Positions 43,975 through 56,939 of a stretch of DNA of 64,000 bases are shown piece after piece. Location: NCBI RefSeq assembly GCF_954871325.1, contig NC_088779.1, forward strand, positions 14,448,846-14,512,845, given 5' to 3'. A program made the translations under genes and the position numbers. How positions within the stretch are numbered: the first letter of the stretch is position 1; each line of letters begins with the position of its first letter. Under the pieces are notes generated by a model that was given only the letters and a program-made list of their open reading frames with translations, had not been told where the DNA came from and did no database searches. Source of the DNA: Gordionus sp. m RMFG-2023. Lineage: Eukaryota > Nematomorpha > Gordioida > Chordodea > Parachordodidae.

Positions 43975-44290
43975 TTTTATATTAATTTGATTTGTATCTT
44001 TGGCAGATATTTTTTATTTACTTCTCGCCAGATTTTTTCATCTAGGTTCTTAGGCCAATTTTCTTTATGAATAAAGAATATATTGGTAAAATTTAATAAA
44101 AAAAAATTAGTTTTATTAAAATTATTCAAGTCACTTTGTATTAGTTTTCAATACTGTCCATTAAAAGGGACTGTATGATGATTTCTAGGGAATTTAATCT
44201 GTCTATTTTTAATTTTACCAATTTTGGGATTTTTTAATAGTAAATTTTTAAATAAAAGCTTAAATTCTGAATCTTCTAAATAATTTGAGT
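43975..44290 (-). pseudogene. unidentified decayed coding segment
   Basis: The minus strand gives about 100 mostly continuous codons of protein-like composition, for example RNHHTVPFNGQY, FTNIFFIHKENWPKNLDEKI and WREVNKKYLPKIQIK, with one stop. A further run, MTDKRANVHVHKYYW, lies at lower coordinates near 43840. I do not recognise the family. It may be another transposon protein, or a degraded gene piece lying in the intron. Confidence 0.35.
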
Positions 44291-44479
44291 TAAAAATATA
44301 AATCAAATACAAGAAATAAATAAGGATAAAAAATTGAAATTATTTATTGAATAATTATCTTGACAATATTTTTAGGTCAAATTATTTGTTTATTCATAAA
44401 TATTATAATTATTTTTAACTCATGATTTCATTTTTTTTAACCCTTTCGCTCCCAGCAAGATCATATGTCATCAAAAGAT

Positions 44480-44970
44480 TACCTCAACATGTATTAAATC
44501 ACATATGTAGATATTGAGAAGGATGAGGATTTTGAAAATGTCACAATAGCTGATCTAAATAACCTATGATATTTTACCAGGTTAGTTATTGAAGATAATG
44601 ATAGTATCCCAAATAATAGGGAAACCCTTTGGCCAAATATGGAATTATATAAATATAATATACAGAATTTAAACAAGAATCCCCCCCCCCCCATAAATTT
44701 TGCTTTCGAATTTTAAAAAACTTATAGATGATAATATTTTTAACAATTTAGTAGAGAAAATTAATATTTATTCTTAATTATTTGGAAAATAAACAAATAC
44801 TAATGAAATTACAAAATTCCTTGGAATTCAACTTTACATGGGCTGTTAAATTTCCATCAATAAGGCAACATTGGGCACTAGAGACAGTAAGTCCTCAAGT
44901 TCCTCAATACATGACAAGAATTAGATTCTTGGAACTGAGAAAATACTAAGGGTTCAGCCTAATTACGATA
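44480..44970 (+). pseudogene. piggyBac transposase, N-terminal half (split)
   Basis: The plus strand reads DNIFNNLVEKINIYS, TNTNEITKFLGIQLYMG and then, after a frame change, FPSIRQHWALETV and QYMTRIRFLELRKY. These are the DDE_Tnp_1_7 (piggyBac) blocks TN-Y, EI-FLGI-LYMG, P-I-YW and MSRNRFE. Some stops and one frameshift are present. The segment stops abruptly at the left end of the Gypsy element, and the family's next block resumes on its far side at 59607. Confidence 0.75.
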
Positions 44971-45021
44971 TATCATGTTGTCCGCTTACTTGGATTACTT
45001 TTTGTTCTATCGATAGCTCCC

Positions 45022-46610
45022 TGTAAAATTCTAGTGTTTTAAGTACAATGAATATGTCCATAGAACATAATGTTTCGGCCAACAAATGTAGTGGTTGAGA
45101 GAATTTAGAGAATAAAATAAATAAATTAACTACTAATACTTTATTAATTGATATAAATACTAATTACATAATCATAATTAAAATAAGAAATTAAAATAAT
45201 ATAAAAAAAATTAAAAGATTAAAAATTAAGTTCGTAAAATCATAATTAATAACAAGTAAAATATACTCGATTATATATACTTATCTATCCTATTCATTTA
45301 CATCGTCTTTACTCAAATATTCTAATAATTCGTTTCTTTTTTCTATTTATCAGTCGATTTGAATATTACTTTTTTTATTTATTTCAAAATAAATTTACAT
45401 ATTACAACACCCTTACACTTAAATTAGGCCCCACATCCTGCCAAATACCAATATTCGAGCATGTATCCAATTACTGTTTTATTTCCTTTGCTCACTTACA
45501 TCACCGATAGATTCTGTTTCTTTTCTTAATCTGTTATTGATGAGCTCTTAGCACTGACAACTTGATTAACATACGATACACGATTGCTAGTCAACGATTA
45601 TCGATACTATCTTAAATTCTCCTGATAAATTAATTTGGTCTTTTGCTCGTTTCTAACATTCTCTTGTAACTAATGATCATTGCTTTATCTCGGTCAACGA
45701 TGTGCGATACTTGATCTACGATTAACGATTGTTTTCCCGAATTCTTGTTTTTAAGATTATCGATTTTGTATCCTATACTAAAGTTTTGATAAGCAATTGG
45801 CGATAATTGGTCAACGATTAACGATTCATCCTGGTCTTGACCACTTGTTCTACCTAGTCGCTTGTCAATATCTCAACTTCGTCTTAAGATCTCTTATACG
45901 ATAAATATTTGTTTTATCTTTTGATCTCAAATAAAAATTCGATCTCTACGTGAGCTCGATTGCGGCATAAAATTTCTAATGACGAAAAGCCGTTTTTCTA
46001 TATGAAGATTTTTGGTTAATCCACAACCTAATATTCTATAAAATGATTACTTGTACCTATAATGATCTCTTGTGACGAATACTTTTTAGCTAAACGACTA
46101 ATTCTACGAATTACGACCATTAATATTGATACCATTGTTTTATTGCTCTCATTCTTTGTCTTAGTGTCGATAGTCATTTCATTCATCTCCTTCCCTCTTT
46201 ATTTAGAATTTCTTTTCAGAGTTAATTAGACTGAATTGTAATTGCCCTGTCGCCTCCTCTCTCCAACACCATTGTAAAATTTTTTAATTTTTAGGATTGG
46301 GAAATTAGAACCGTTGTCAAATAAAGAAAAGTTACAACTAAATTATGATCCTAAATTTTCATTAAGCACTTAAATATAAAGTGAAAACATAATCAAAATA
46401 AAAGATAAAGAAAATTAATAAAAATTAAAAATTAAGTTCGTAAAATCATAAATAACACGTAAAATATCCTCGATTATATATACTTTTCTATCCTATTCAT
46501 TTACATCGTCTTTACTCAAATAATCTAATAATTCATTTCGTTTTTCTATTTAACAGTCGATTTGAATATTACTTTTTTTTTATTTCAAAATAAATTTACA
46601 TATTACAACA
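45022..46610 (-). mobile_element. non-autonomous LTR retroelement (element L2)
   Basis: LTR-like direct repeats at 45022-45409 and 46273-46610 run TGTAAAATT...ATTACAACA in plus sense. They are flanked by a perfect 5-bp duplication CTCCC (45017-45021 and 46611-46615). In element sense (minus) a purine-rich AAGTGTAAGGG precedes one LTR, and ATGGTGTTGGAGAG follows the other, in primer-binding position. The 860-bp interior has no coding potential and contains repeated CGATTAACGATTG-like words. The LTRs differ visibly, so it is older than element L1. The parental autonomous family was not seen. Confidence 0.8.
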
Positions 46611-47038
46611 CTCCCAAATCGGATTTAAGACAAAATTATACTAATTTTATTCATATCTTCAAATATTATTTAACACAAGATTATTATAAAATTTAAAGCG
46701 AATTATAATTTCGTGAACACCAAAAAAAATGAATTGAAAAAAATAATATAAGAATTGAAATTTACAATTTCGTTTCCCTTTTATAGGGAAGCGCATATAA
46801 TTTTTAAATATCTAAAAATAACAAAAAAAATTAAATACATTTTCATAATGATTACGCTAAATTTAATTATTATATCTAAAAATAAAATATCAAAAAAAAT
46901 CTAAATACACTTTCATGATGGTTTTGCTAAATTTAATTATTATAATAAACACGAAGATATATATCAGAGACCTGCAGAGGTACCATTTGCACGGCCCGGC
47001 CCGGTTTTAAATTTTTTAGGCCCGGCCCGGATATTTTT

Positions 47039-47481
47039 TGTCACAACGACAAGATTGTGCATCAAAACCTAAATATAAAAATAGAAAACAAATATATATA
47101 AAAAGGAAATTAATAATAATTAGAAATCACGAAATCCTAAAATCAGCTTTAATTCTTTATTCAAAATTATAATAGTAAACATCATAAAAAAATAAAATAA
47201 AATTAAAAAATTAAAAGTAAATTTTAGTTAAAATAATAATCCCTTTTCCGCCTCATAATTTCTCCATTATATATCCTTTTTCTTTAATCAACATTTACAT
47301 AGTCTCCCTAGCGAATAATAAAAAGTTCTACATCCCACTTGTTAAAACTGTTAAAGTATGAAAAAATCTACAAATCTCACGCGTTTTTTTCTCATTTACA
47401 TAGACGGGGATATTTTAATAAAACATTATTTTTGTTTACAATTTGCATAATGCATTTTTTTTGTAAAGTAAAACTGCAACA
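47039..47481 (-). repeat. LTR of element L1 (plus-strand left copy)
   Basis: Pairs with 49461-49911 along its full length. Starts TGTCACAACG and ends CTGCAACA. Confidence 0.9.
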
Positions 47482-49460
47482 CCCTTCCACTTAAGTTAGA
47501 CCCACCAATCTGCGAATAATCCATCTTCTTTCGATCTCGACTTATTCTTCTTAATTTTTGCTGTCTTCTAAGTTCTAACGAAGGCTTTGTCGCTTGAAAT
47601 TTTTGAATTCTATCTGTCGCTTGTCACCCTGTGAAACGATCAGCTTTTTATCTCTGTAGGCCACTGACGAACTTGATAAAGGCTTGTTTTCCACGATCCA
47701 CGCTTGATGAACGATTATCGATGCCATCCAGTTTCATCGTAACTTGTTTTCTATCATTCTCTTGTAATCCACGATTAGCCTTTTATCTCGATAAACGATT
47801 GGTCTGCGATAAACGATGGTTTTCACGAATTCTTGTTCCTATGATTGTTGATTTTCGTATCTTAGACTAAAGTCTCGGTAATAATTGGCTATTATTGGTC
47901 CGCGATTAACGATTGCAGCATAACGTCTTGACCATCTTATCAAATCGCTTGTTTTCTACTTTTTCTTGTAATTGATTGGTTGCTGCCTCTAATTCTTGTA
48001 ATCGTATCTATCTTTTAGACTTCCGGGTCTTCTACGACAGTCTGCCTTTGCTGAGATATCGACTTAATCTTAAGGTTTCAGGTAATCACATCTAATCTAC
48101 TTCTACCTAAAATAATCTATTTAAATAACTTCTGAAATATTTTATCACTTTTTATATTTATTCTACAACATAAACTATCTAATCATATACTAATAAAATA
48201 TATACATATACCAACTTTATCCTAATGTCTACATTTATCTCCTCTAAACTAATTCTGCCTTTAATAAATGGTGTAAATTATACTAAATCTTAAATTTATA
48301 ATACGTAGCAAAAATATCTATAATAAATTATATAAATATATCAAATTCTATCACCCCTTTCCCCTTAATGAAGCCTAGACCCATATTTCCATTGAAAAAT
48401 ATACTTGTACTCATCCTTTAGCTATTGATCCTATCTTCTTTTCAGCCATGTCTATCCTAAATTTATATCTAAAAATACTTATCTACTATATATCAAAATC
48501 TTTCTTTTACTCAAGTTTTTTTTTTTAAAAAAAAACTGCTGAAATATATAAATCTCTTTTCATACATACGTTGTTGAGAAATCAATGACCTAATCATAAA
48601 AGTTTTCATACTTACGTTTATGAACAACCTCTTAATTCTAATCACTATGGCTTTCACCCCACGTCTTTGAATAACTTATGAACTCTAATCATTATAATTT
48701 TTCGCACAACCGTTGTTGAAAACTGATATGTATATTTCTAACGCATGTTTTTCTTTCTGTTATTATTAGAATAATGTTGCATAATTGATCTCAAATCTTA
48801 TTTATGATTCAAAAAAAATAAATATCCGATCTCAAATTGAGCTCGATTGCGGCATAAATTTTCTAATGACGAAAAGCCGATTCTCTCTATGAAGATTTTT
48901 TGGTTAATCTACAACCTAATATACTAATTCACATTAATCCTTGAGGCTGTTTTATCTCTCGCAGCCCTTAAAATAAAAGTTAAACGTAAATCTTCAATAA
49001 GAATAAAATCAACTATTTCCTAACAATAAAGTTATATTCTAATCTTATTCACCGAATTTTTTAATTATTATATCTCAGCAACCTATTAGTTAAATATTAA
49101 CTTTCGCAATTTATGTTTCTATTTCTTTGTCAAAGTTATTTCTAATGATCACTTGCTAATAATTCTAAAATCTAAAATATCATAGTCTTTATTAGTTTCA
49201 AAATTCCATTGGTTTTTAGTTTACCAGTAACTTCTAAATATAAAATTCCTAATGTCTTTAATTTTAGATTTTATATTCCTACATAAACATAATCTTAACA
49301 ACATAATTTTTCCTTTTCATCTTTATTTACATATTTTTCTTACGTTCTTCTGGAATTTTTTTTTTTGTATTAGAATACAGTTTGACACATCTCCTTGTTG
49401 TCCCACCGGTCACAGACTGAAGGTTGTTAAGGGCCGGTCTCCTCCGCTCTTCGGCACCAT

Positions 49461-49911
49461 TGTCACAACGACAAGATTGTCATTGTGCATCAAAACCTAA
49501 ATATAAAAATAGAAAACAAATATATATATAAAAAGGAAATTAATAATAATTAGAAATCACGAAATCCTAAAATCAGCTTTAATTCTTTATTCAAAATTAT
49601 AATAGTAAACATCATAAAAAAATAAAATAAAATTAAAAAATTAAAAGTAAATTTTAGTTAAAATAATAATCCCTTTTCCGCCTCATAATTTCTCCATTAT
49701 ATATCTTTTTTCTTTAATCAACATTTACATAGTCTCCCTAGCGAATAATAAAAAGTTCTACATCCCACTTGTTAAAACTGTTAAAGTATGAAAAAATCTA
49801 CAAATCTCACGCGTTTTTTTCTCATTTACATAGACGGGGATATTTTAATAAAACATTATTTTTGTTTACAATTTGCATAATGCATTTTTTTTGTAAAGTA
49901 AAACTGCAACA
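49461..49911 (-). repeat. LTR of element L1 (plus-strand right copy)
   Basis: Full-length match to 47039-47481, with one ~6-bp insertion near GATTGTCATTGTGC. Adjoins the primer-binding-like sequence ending at 49459. Confidence 0.9.
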
Positions 49912-50639
49912 TTTTTTAAAAAAAAATTTTTACTGCCCGTCCCGGCCCGGATTTAAAAATTTCAGGCCCGGCTCGGAATTTTTTAAAATTATATTCGACC
50001 TGGTATATACAAAAATTCACCTATGAGGTATTTTACCATATTTTTCAGCGAGTATTATCGCTTATTATAAAAAATGCATGTAAAAAGCTAATATTTTGAG
50101 AATATTATATTGAATTTATAAAAATTATAAAACTGTTATTTATAAAAATGGATATTTTGAGCATATACTATATTTTATATTGCATTTATAAAAATAAAAC
50201 TAATATTCATAAAAATGGTAATAATATTTGTCATATACTATATTTTATATTACATTTAAAAAAAATAAAACTAATATTTAATTTATAAAAATGGAAAATA
50301 TTTTGAGAATATAATATATTGTATTTAATTTATAAAATAAAAATAAATCGCTATTTAAAAAAATGCATGTATAATAAATAGTATTTTGAAAATATAATCT
50401 AATTGCACAATATTAATATAATTTATTTTATAATATAAATTTTTAACAAAAGAAGATAATTGTATTATATAATATTGTAAAAAAAAATAATGAAAAATGT
50501 TGGATTAAAAACTTTCATGACTCAAGGTAAATATAATAAATGCAATAAATATTTGACAGTTTGCAAAGTAAAAAACCAGCATGATTGACGAAACCCTATA
50601 CTCAAGAAAGATATTAAAAATTCACAAATTATCATGAAG

Positions 50640-51011
50640 AAAGAGAAGCATATCTACCTTGGTTGAAGATTACTTCTTCTTTCTTCAAGAATTCTCCCAG
50701 TAGTGGAAAATTTCCGCTCACGGCTAAAACTTAAAGCAGGAATTGCCAATTTTGCTAAAATTGGAAATTCGCTTTGATGAGCCGCCCACCACTCTAACAA
50801 ATTATCCACCTTAAATGTTTTATCTATTATTTATGTAATTATAATATTCATCATCGGGTATTGACATATTACCAGAATTACCATCGCCCCATTTGTCATA
50901 ATACGATTCAGTTTGTTTAACAACAGTCGTAATTTGACTGGTCGATGGTATTTCATTTACTTCTTGAGCCTCTTGTAATTTAATATAATCTTTTATATAG
51001 TTTTCCGTCAT
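50640..51011 (-). pseudogene. hAT transposase C-terminal remnant
   Basis: The minus strand reads FKVDNLLEWWAAHQSEFPIL, then KLAIPALSF and KFSTTGRILEERRSNLQP. This is the hAT dimerisation region (usual wording L-WW-N-YP-L, IPATSV-SERAFST-GR, RR--L-P). It is preceded by a ~60-codon acidic, Ser/Thr-rich open stretch beginning MTENYIKDYIKLQEAQEV. A stop follows directly after LQPR. The DDE/D catalytic part is absent from this element. Confidence 0.75.
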
Positions 51012-51799
51012 TTTGCGATCTGTCCCTGACTACATACGTAATTGCTTGAATTTGGGACAGAGAAAAAGAGAAATAAAATGATACTTGTAAAACAAATTTT
51101 TCAATTAAAAAATGCTTTATATTAAGTAAAATCAATTTTATTTCTCCTTTTCGCTTTGAAAGGTATTACAAACTTTAAGAAGTGATATTCCTTTATTTGA
51201 TTGTTTTGGTAAAATATATTCTAAAAATTTAGATATGAATTATAAAAAAATATATTAATAATACTTGAATATTGGGGCTTATTTAAGATATTCCTTTATT
51301 TGATTGTTTTGGTAAAATATGTTGTAAAAATTTAGATATGAATTATAAAAAAATATATTAATACTTTGAATAAATTTGCAGGAAATTAATAATTAGATCG
51401 ATCTGTGGGTTGTTAGGTAGTGTTAACCATCACCCAATATTATATTAATCATAACTATAATATAATATAATCTTATAACTATTAACTCATAATGTAAAAA
51501 TTTTTATAAAAAATATTAAGGCCCGGCCCGGGTTTAACAATCTTAGGCCCGGCCCGGCCGGATATATTTTAAAAAAAATTTTTAGGCCCGGCCCGGATAT
51601 GTTTAAAAAAAAATTTTAAGGCCCGGCCCGGATATATTTAAAAAATTTAAAATCCGGGCCGGGTTTAGGGCCGGGCCTGCAGGTCTCCGATATATATATA
51701 CAAGACTCATTATTATTTTCAAAAATCATTAAATATGTATTGACGCCTTTCTTTTCCCAATGATTGACTTACTCATGACATCTCCCCCCCTATATCTGT

Positions 51800-52020
51800 C
51801 CTTGGGGACCCCAGTAACTGCCTATACTCATCTGGCTCCATCTGCAACTCCAACAACCCCTCCGACCTCCCTGGACCACGACCTTTTGCGTCTCGTCTTC
51901 TTTTTACCCCCTTCTCGACTCCCTGCACTTGCTCATATGTTGCCCTCGGACACCACCTTCGAATATGCCCCGGTTGCCCACACCCGTAACATAGATTCGA
52001 ATCCTCCGCCTTCCCCATTA
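51800..52020 (-). other. CCHC zinc-knuckle segment of Gypsy B, 3' side
   Basis: The minus strand encodes CYGCGQPGHIRRWC, a CX2CX4HX4C Gag-type zinc knuckle, followed by a basic stretch with KGVKRRRDAKGRGPGR. A closely similar segment lies in the opposite orientation at 58950-59095. Fossil of the Gypsy element. No separate function is implied. Confidence 0.7.
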
Positions 52021-55000
52021 TTCTATCATTAATTCCATTTGACAGCCGATTCCTTTTCCACCACCGTATTCCTCCTCCGCTACAGTATTCCTTATATAAT
52101 TAATTTTTTTCCTTTTTTTTTTTACAAAAACTCAGAAAAACAACATTACTATATATATATATATTTTTTTTTTACGGTTAATCATACTTATGGAGTATTT
52201 TTATTTCATCCATGTATATTATTTTTTTTTTCTTTAGACATTATTTATCTCTATTTGATTCTTACTTAACGCAAGGTCTTTACCCCAATGAAGCTTTCAA
52301 TACAATATAAATGATATACATTTTATAAAATAAAGTACCTGATTTTTTTTTACAATTTGGATTTACCTATACAATTTAATATTTAAACCAACGAAAAATT
52401 TTCCCCTTTTTTTATTTTTCCTATGAATTTACAATTTAATTCAAAAGGGACTAATTCATATACAATCAACTAATTATGAAACCAGAAAAATAAACAAAAA
52501 TTTTTTTTTACAATTTGAATTTACCTATACAATTTAATATTTAAACCAAAGATAATTTTTCCCTTTTTACTACAAACTTATTTTTTTTTAAACATCCCCT
52601 TTACCATCCTCGGTGAGACAACCCCTTGACCCTCATCCGTGACCTTGACCCCATTTAAAAAAAATTTTTTTATTTATGTCCATCCGGCCCTAGCTTCATT
52701 GCTGCTCCGGGTCTACCCCTCTACGTAATTGGTCTTGATGCCGCATTCCCACTTTTCCATCCTAAAACCGGACCCTACTCAACTTCTTCCCCACGTTTTC
52801 CATCACTACTCCGGACTGCACTTTTTCCTTTCCCCATATACTCGGGCCCACACTGTTTGTCCCACTGTGAACTTCACTGTACTCTCATTTCGTTCCATCT
52901 CTGGACTATTGACCCCGGTTTTAAAGCATCTAACCTAATCCTCGTTCTGCGTCCTAAAAATTTCTCTGACGGCGACATCTCCTCTCCCTTCCTACTATTA
53001 TTATAGTACGCCAGAGATACCCATACCTCTCCTTTCCCATACTTTGCCTTTCTTAACCAATTCTTCACTATTCCAACCATCCGCTCCGCCTGTCCATTGG
53101 AGCTCGGATGATAGGGAGGAGCTATAATATGCTTAATCTCATTTTCTCTGCAAAATCTTTCAAACTCCGCACTGCCAAACGCCGGTCCGTCATCCGAAAC
53201 TATCACTTTCGCTACTCCGAACTTCGCCCATAAATTTTTCAACTTCCTAACCACAATTTTCGTGGTCAATCCGACCACATCTTAAACTCCACCCATTTAG
53301 AATACGCATCTACCACGAGAAAATACTCCTTCCTTTCAAATTCAAAGAAATCCACATGGATTCTTTTCCAGGGTCCTGATGCTTTCGGCCACGTACTTCC
53401 TTTATCCCTTGCTGACATATTACCCTAAGTATTGCACACTACGCATTTCCTCGCCAGCCTCTCAATCTCCTCATTCATCCCCGGCAACCATACAAATTCT
53501 CGCCTCCATTGTTTCATCCTTTCCACTCCCTGATGTCTCTCATGCAGCATTACCATTACTGCCTCTCTCAGTTTACACGGTACCACCGCTCTTCCCTCGC
53601 ACTACACAATCGTCCATCACGGTCAATTCCTTGCCAACATTTTTATAAACTCTATCGCCTTCTTTCCAGGGTTATCGACCCATTATACCTTCCTTTATCC
53701 TACATAAATCTATGTTCTTTATCGTCGCAATCTGAATTTCTTCCCAATTTACCGGGCCACGTTTTAAAATTCTTGTCATCGCCCTCATCATGGCCATCTC
53801 CTTTTTTTCCTCCATTGTCCCACTTTTGTCTTCAACCTCCTCTCCGGCCCCACATCTTGACAAAATGTCTGGCAAGTAGTTCTCTCGTCCTCTTCGCTAT
53901 TTTATCGTCAAATCAAAATTTCCTACCAACAACAATTACCTCTGCAACCGCGGAGACATAATTAACTCTTTGTTATCCTTCTTGAATAAATGTATCAAAG
54001 GTTTGTGATCCATATATACAATAAACCTTCGCCCAATCAAATATTCCCGGCACTTGGTCAGTCCAAAAATCACGGCCAAAGCCTCCTGTTCGATTACAGA
54101 GTCGTCTCCGCATCCCAGAATATCCTGGAGAAAAATAATACCGGCCTCTCTATTCCATCTATCTCATGTAACAACGCCCCTCCTACTCCTTTCCTGGACG
54201 CATCCACCGCTAGAATCACCTCCAACTCATTGTTGAAACATACCAAAATGGGCTCCTCTCCGATTCTCTTCTTCAGACCTTCAAACGCAGCATCCTGCTA
54301 ATCTCCCCACTCAAATCTTACTCCTGTCTTCAGCAGTTTATACAACGGCGCTGCTATTTCTGCAAAATCTTTGACAAATCATAATTCATTCCCACAAAAG
54401 ATTGTACCTCTGCCTTGCATTTCGGCCTTACCATACTTCCAATTCCAATCATATTTTTATCTAGTGGTCTCACTTCTACTCCATTAATCCGATGCCCCAA
54501 TTATACAACCTCCATTACTCCTAAGACACTTTTCTCTCTACTCGCCCGTAATCTTTTTTCCCGGATCCTACTTCTCCCAATCTTCTATTGTGCTGCTCTG
54601 GCGTAACCCCCGTTATTAATACATCATCCATATAATAAAACACTGCCTCCAATCCCTTAAAAACTGCCGCCATCGTCCGTTGAAATATAGGCGCCGATAC
54701 ACTCAAACCAAATGGCAACCTTCTAAAAGCAAATAGGCCCTTCGGCGTTGTTATAGTTAACAACCTCTGCCTCTCCTTTTTCACCCGTAATTGTGAATAC
54801 TTCGAAAAATCCACTTTCGAAAAATATCTGCTCCCCTTTAAACTGGCCAATATCTCCTCTATCCTGGGTAACGGATACTTCACCTCCACCACACATGGAT
54901 TCAACGTTAACCGGAAATCCGCACACAACCTTAACTTCCCATTGGCCTTCTTTACGGGTACCAAAGACGTCGCCCATCGGACTCACGTTACCCTCCTTTA

Positions 55001-55983
55001 CCCACCGATCCAACTCTTTCTCTACTTCCTGCCTCCATTCAAAAAGTACTCTACGCACAGCACAATATTTTATATCCCTCCTTCATCCGTATATCCACTT
55101 CATAGTCCTTCAAACAACCCAACTCTTCATCAAAAATTTCCTCATACTCTTGGGCTAATCTCTCTACTCCTTTCACAAATTCCAACTCTCCCATAGAATC
55201 CTCTGGTCTATTTACTTCTCTTCCTTGTTCTTGCAACTCCTCTCCTTTTAATTCTCCATTTTCTATACCTCGCATCCGCGGTCCAACTATTTCCTTTGTT
55301 ACTGTTGAACATCCCATTTCCCTATTCATCAACATTTGACCTTCTCTCACCGCCTCTACACGATCCTCCATTGTCATCCCTTCACTTTCTCCCCAAAACA
55401 TGGATATCACCATTTCTCCTGTAAATTTCTTCATCCTCCTCGACCATCTTTATAATATTTTCCCAGATGCCTTCTTTGACGGCCAGAAATACTCCCCACG
55501 GCGCAAATATTCCCCAAAAATTATACTCCGACTCAACACTCGTAATCCAGTCCCATCCAGGGTTGCCAGGTCAAAATTTTCAAATTGCGGGAGAAATTTA
55601 GTATTATGAGGGAGAAATATAAAAATTGCTAAAAAAATTTTTTGCGGGCTATCCGTCTATTTATAATTAATTTATATAAATACAAAGTCGGTAACTATTT
55701 TTCAAAATAAAATAACATCTTAATTTATTAAAATATATTAATTTATAAAAAAACCAACGATCTTTTTTAAATATAATAGAATGTAAACAAGATAAAATTT
55801 TATAAAAAAAACGATTTTAATTTTACAATTAAAAATATATTATTTGCGAATGTCCCGCAAAACTACCGCAATTGGAAAATCTACCATGTGTGAGTATAAC
55901 ATTATAGGGATAGGGGCTTAATTATCAATTATCAGGTTTAAATACATAATAAGGTACTCCAAAAAGAAATAATACAGATGCAA

Positions 55984-56208
55984 CTACAGTGTTGTGATGA
56001 TTTAAAGAAACATATTGACGATTAAATTAAAACCCATCCATATAAAATTATAATCTTTGCAAAAATAATTAAAATAACAAAAGGAATAATAAAAGAAATT
56101 TCAATAATGCTTTGTCTATATTTTAATTATTTTTGCAAAGATTATAATTTTATATGGATGGGTTTTAATTCGTCAATATGTTTCATTAAATCATCACAAC
56201 ACTGTATC
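55984..56208. repeat. hairpin: two ~91-bp inverted arms with ~42-bp loop
   Basis: Arms 55984-56075 and 56118-56208 are reverse complements over almost their full length, for example ATATTGACGATTAAATTAAA against TTTTAATTCGTCAATATG, and ACCCATCCATATAAAATTAT against its complement. It lies in the non-coding part of the hAT element and may be a nested MITE or a local inverted duplication. Confidence 0.8.
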
Positions 56209-56939
56209 TTGTAGTACAATGTTCACAGAGATACTTATCATCACAATGTTAGTAGAATCTTTTTCTTATAATATTTAACGACTCTAATATAAATGAAAAC
56301 TATACTTGTAGAACAAAAATGAACAAGGCTATCATCAATGTTTTAGGATATAAATCCAGGAGGTCAATTCCTTGATCCTCCGCTATTTCTACAAAATTAA
56401 GGCCTTTCAATAAAAGTATTAAATTTATTCCCCTTAAATAGTGAAAAATCCAAAGACATAGCTAACCATATAATGGTAAATATAGCAAATTCGAGATTAT
56501 CAATAAATTGCATGTCAGCTTTCTGATTTGATAATGCCTCAGTGTAAACAGAGTGTATTTATAGAATTGAGTCAGCACAATGTTGGTTGAAATATGTTCC
56601 TAATACCTGCCATCGTAGTATTTTAAAATTTTATAAACCGTTAAAATAATATTTCTTAAATAAAGATTATAAAAGCTGTCTTAACATTTTGAAATTTTTT
56701 TTCAATAATGAATGGCAGAGGTATATTTAGGAATGATTTCGCATGTAGGAAATCTACTACATGCTGTTAATGTGTAGTTGCAATTAGAAGAAACTTAACA
56801 AAGATTCACAAAATTATGATGCAGATGTGTTCATCTTTAAGTTAATAATTGACAATAAATTTTATGGCGTGATTAAAACTTAATTATATTTTATTTGAGA
56901 TTTAAATAATAGAACTAAATTTACCGTCGTTATAGAGAT

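Larger units (their letters stand above)
47039..49911 (-). mobile_element. non-autonomous LTR retroelement (element L1), young
   Basis: LTRs at 47039-47481 (443 bp) and 49461-49911 (451 bp) run TGTCACAACGACAAG...AAAACTGCAACA in plus sense and look nearly identical. I could see only about three differences, two of them short indels. Both flanks are TTTTT, which agrees with a 5-bp duplication but is weak because the site is a T-run. In element sense (minus) AAGTGGAAGGG stands before one LTR and ATGGTGCCGAAGAGCGG after the other, the same layout as element L2. The ~2-kb interior is non-coding and shares phrases with L2, such as GAGCTCGATTGCGGCATAAA and TAATGACGAAAAGCCG. It lies inside the hAT element at 46965-51689. 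Confidence 0.85.
46965..51689 (-). mobile_element. hAT element with GC-rich subterminal motifs, holding an LTR insertion
   Basis: The ends CAGAGACCTGCA and TGCAGGTCTCCG are inverted, with flanks ATATATAT on both sides (46957-46964 and 51690-51697). The other Gypsy LTR has only an uninterrupted AT run at the same place (about 59512-59526). Both subterminal zones carry several copies of GGCCCGGCCCGG spaced about 30 bp apart: at least two at 46992-47030, two at 49937-49975 and five or six at 51520-51680. A transposase remnant is at 50640-51011. Without the LTR element inside it the hAT is about 1.85 kb, too short to be complete. Confidence 0.85.
44971..51780 (-). repeat. 3' LTR of Gypsy copy B, interrupted by two elements
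   Basis: The LTR is present as three blocks: 44971-45016, 46611-46964 and 51690-51780. These correspond to continuous sequence in the other LTR (59145-59606). The gaps are filled by the LTR element at 45022-46610 and the hAT element at 46965-51689. Confidence 0.85.

Noticed and set aside
52729-55196. many plus-strand frames rich in Pro, Ser, Leu and Phe
   Set aside because: Antisense shadows of the minus-strand polymerase region of Gypsy B.
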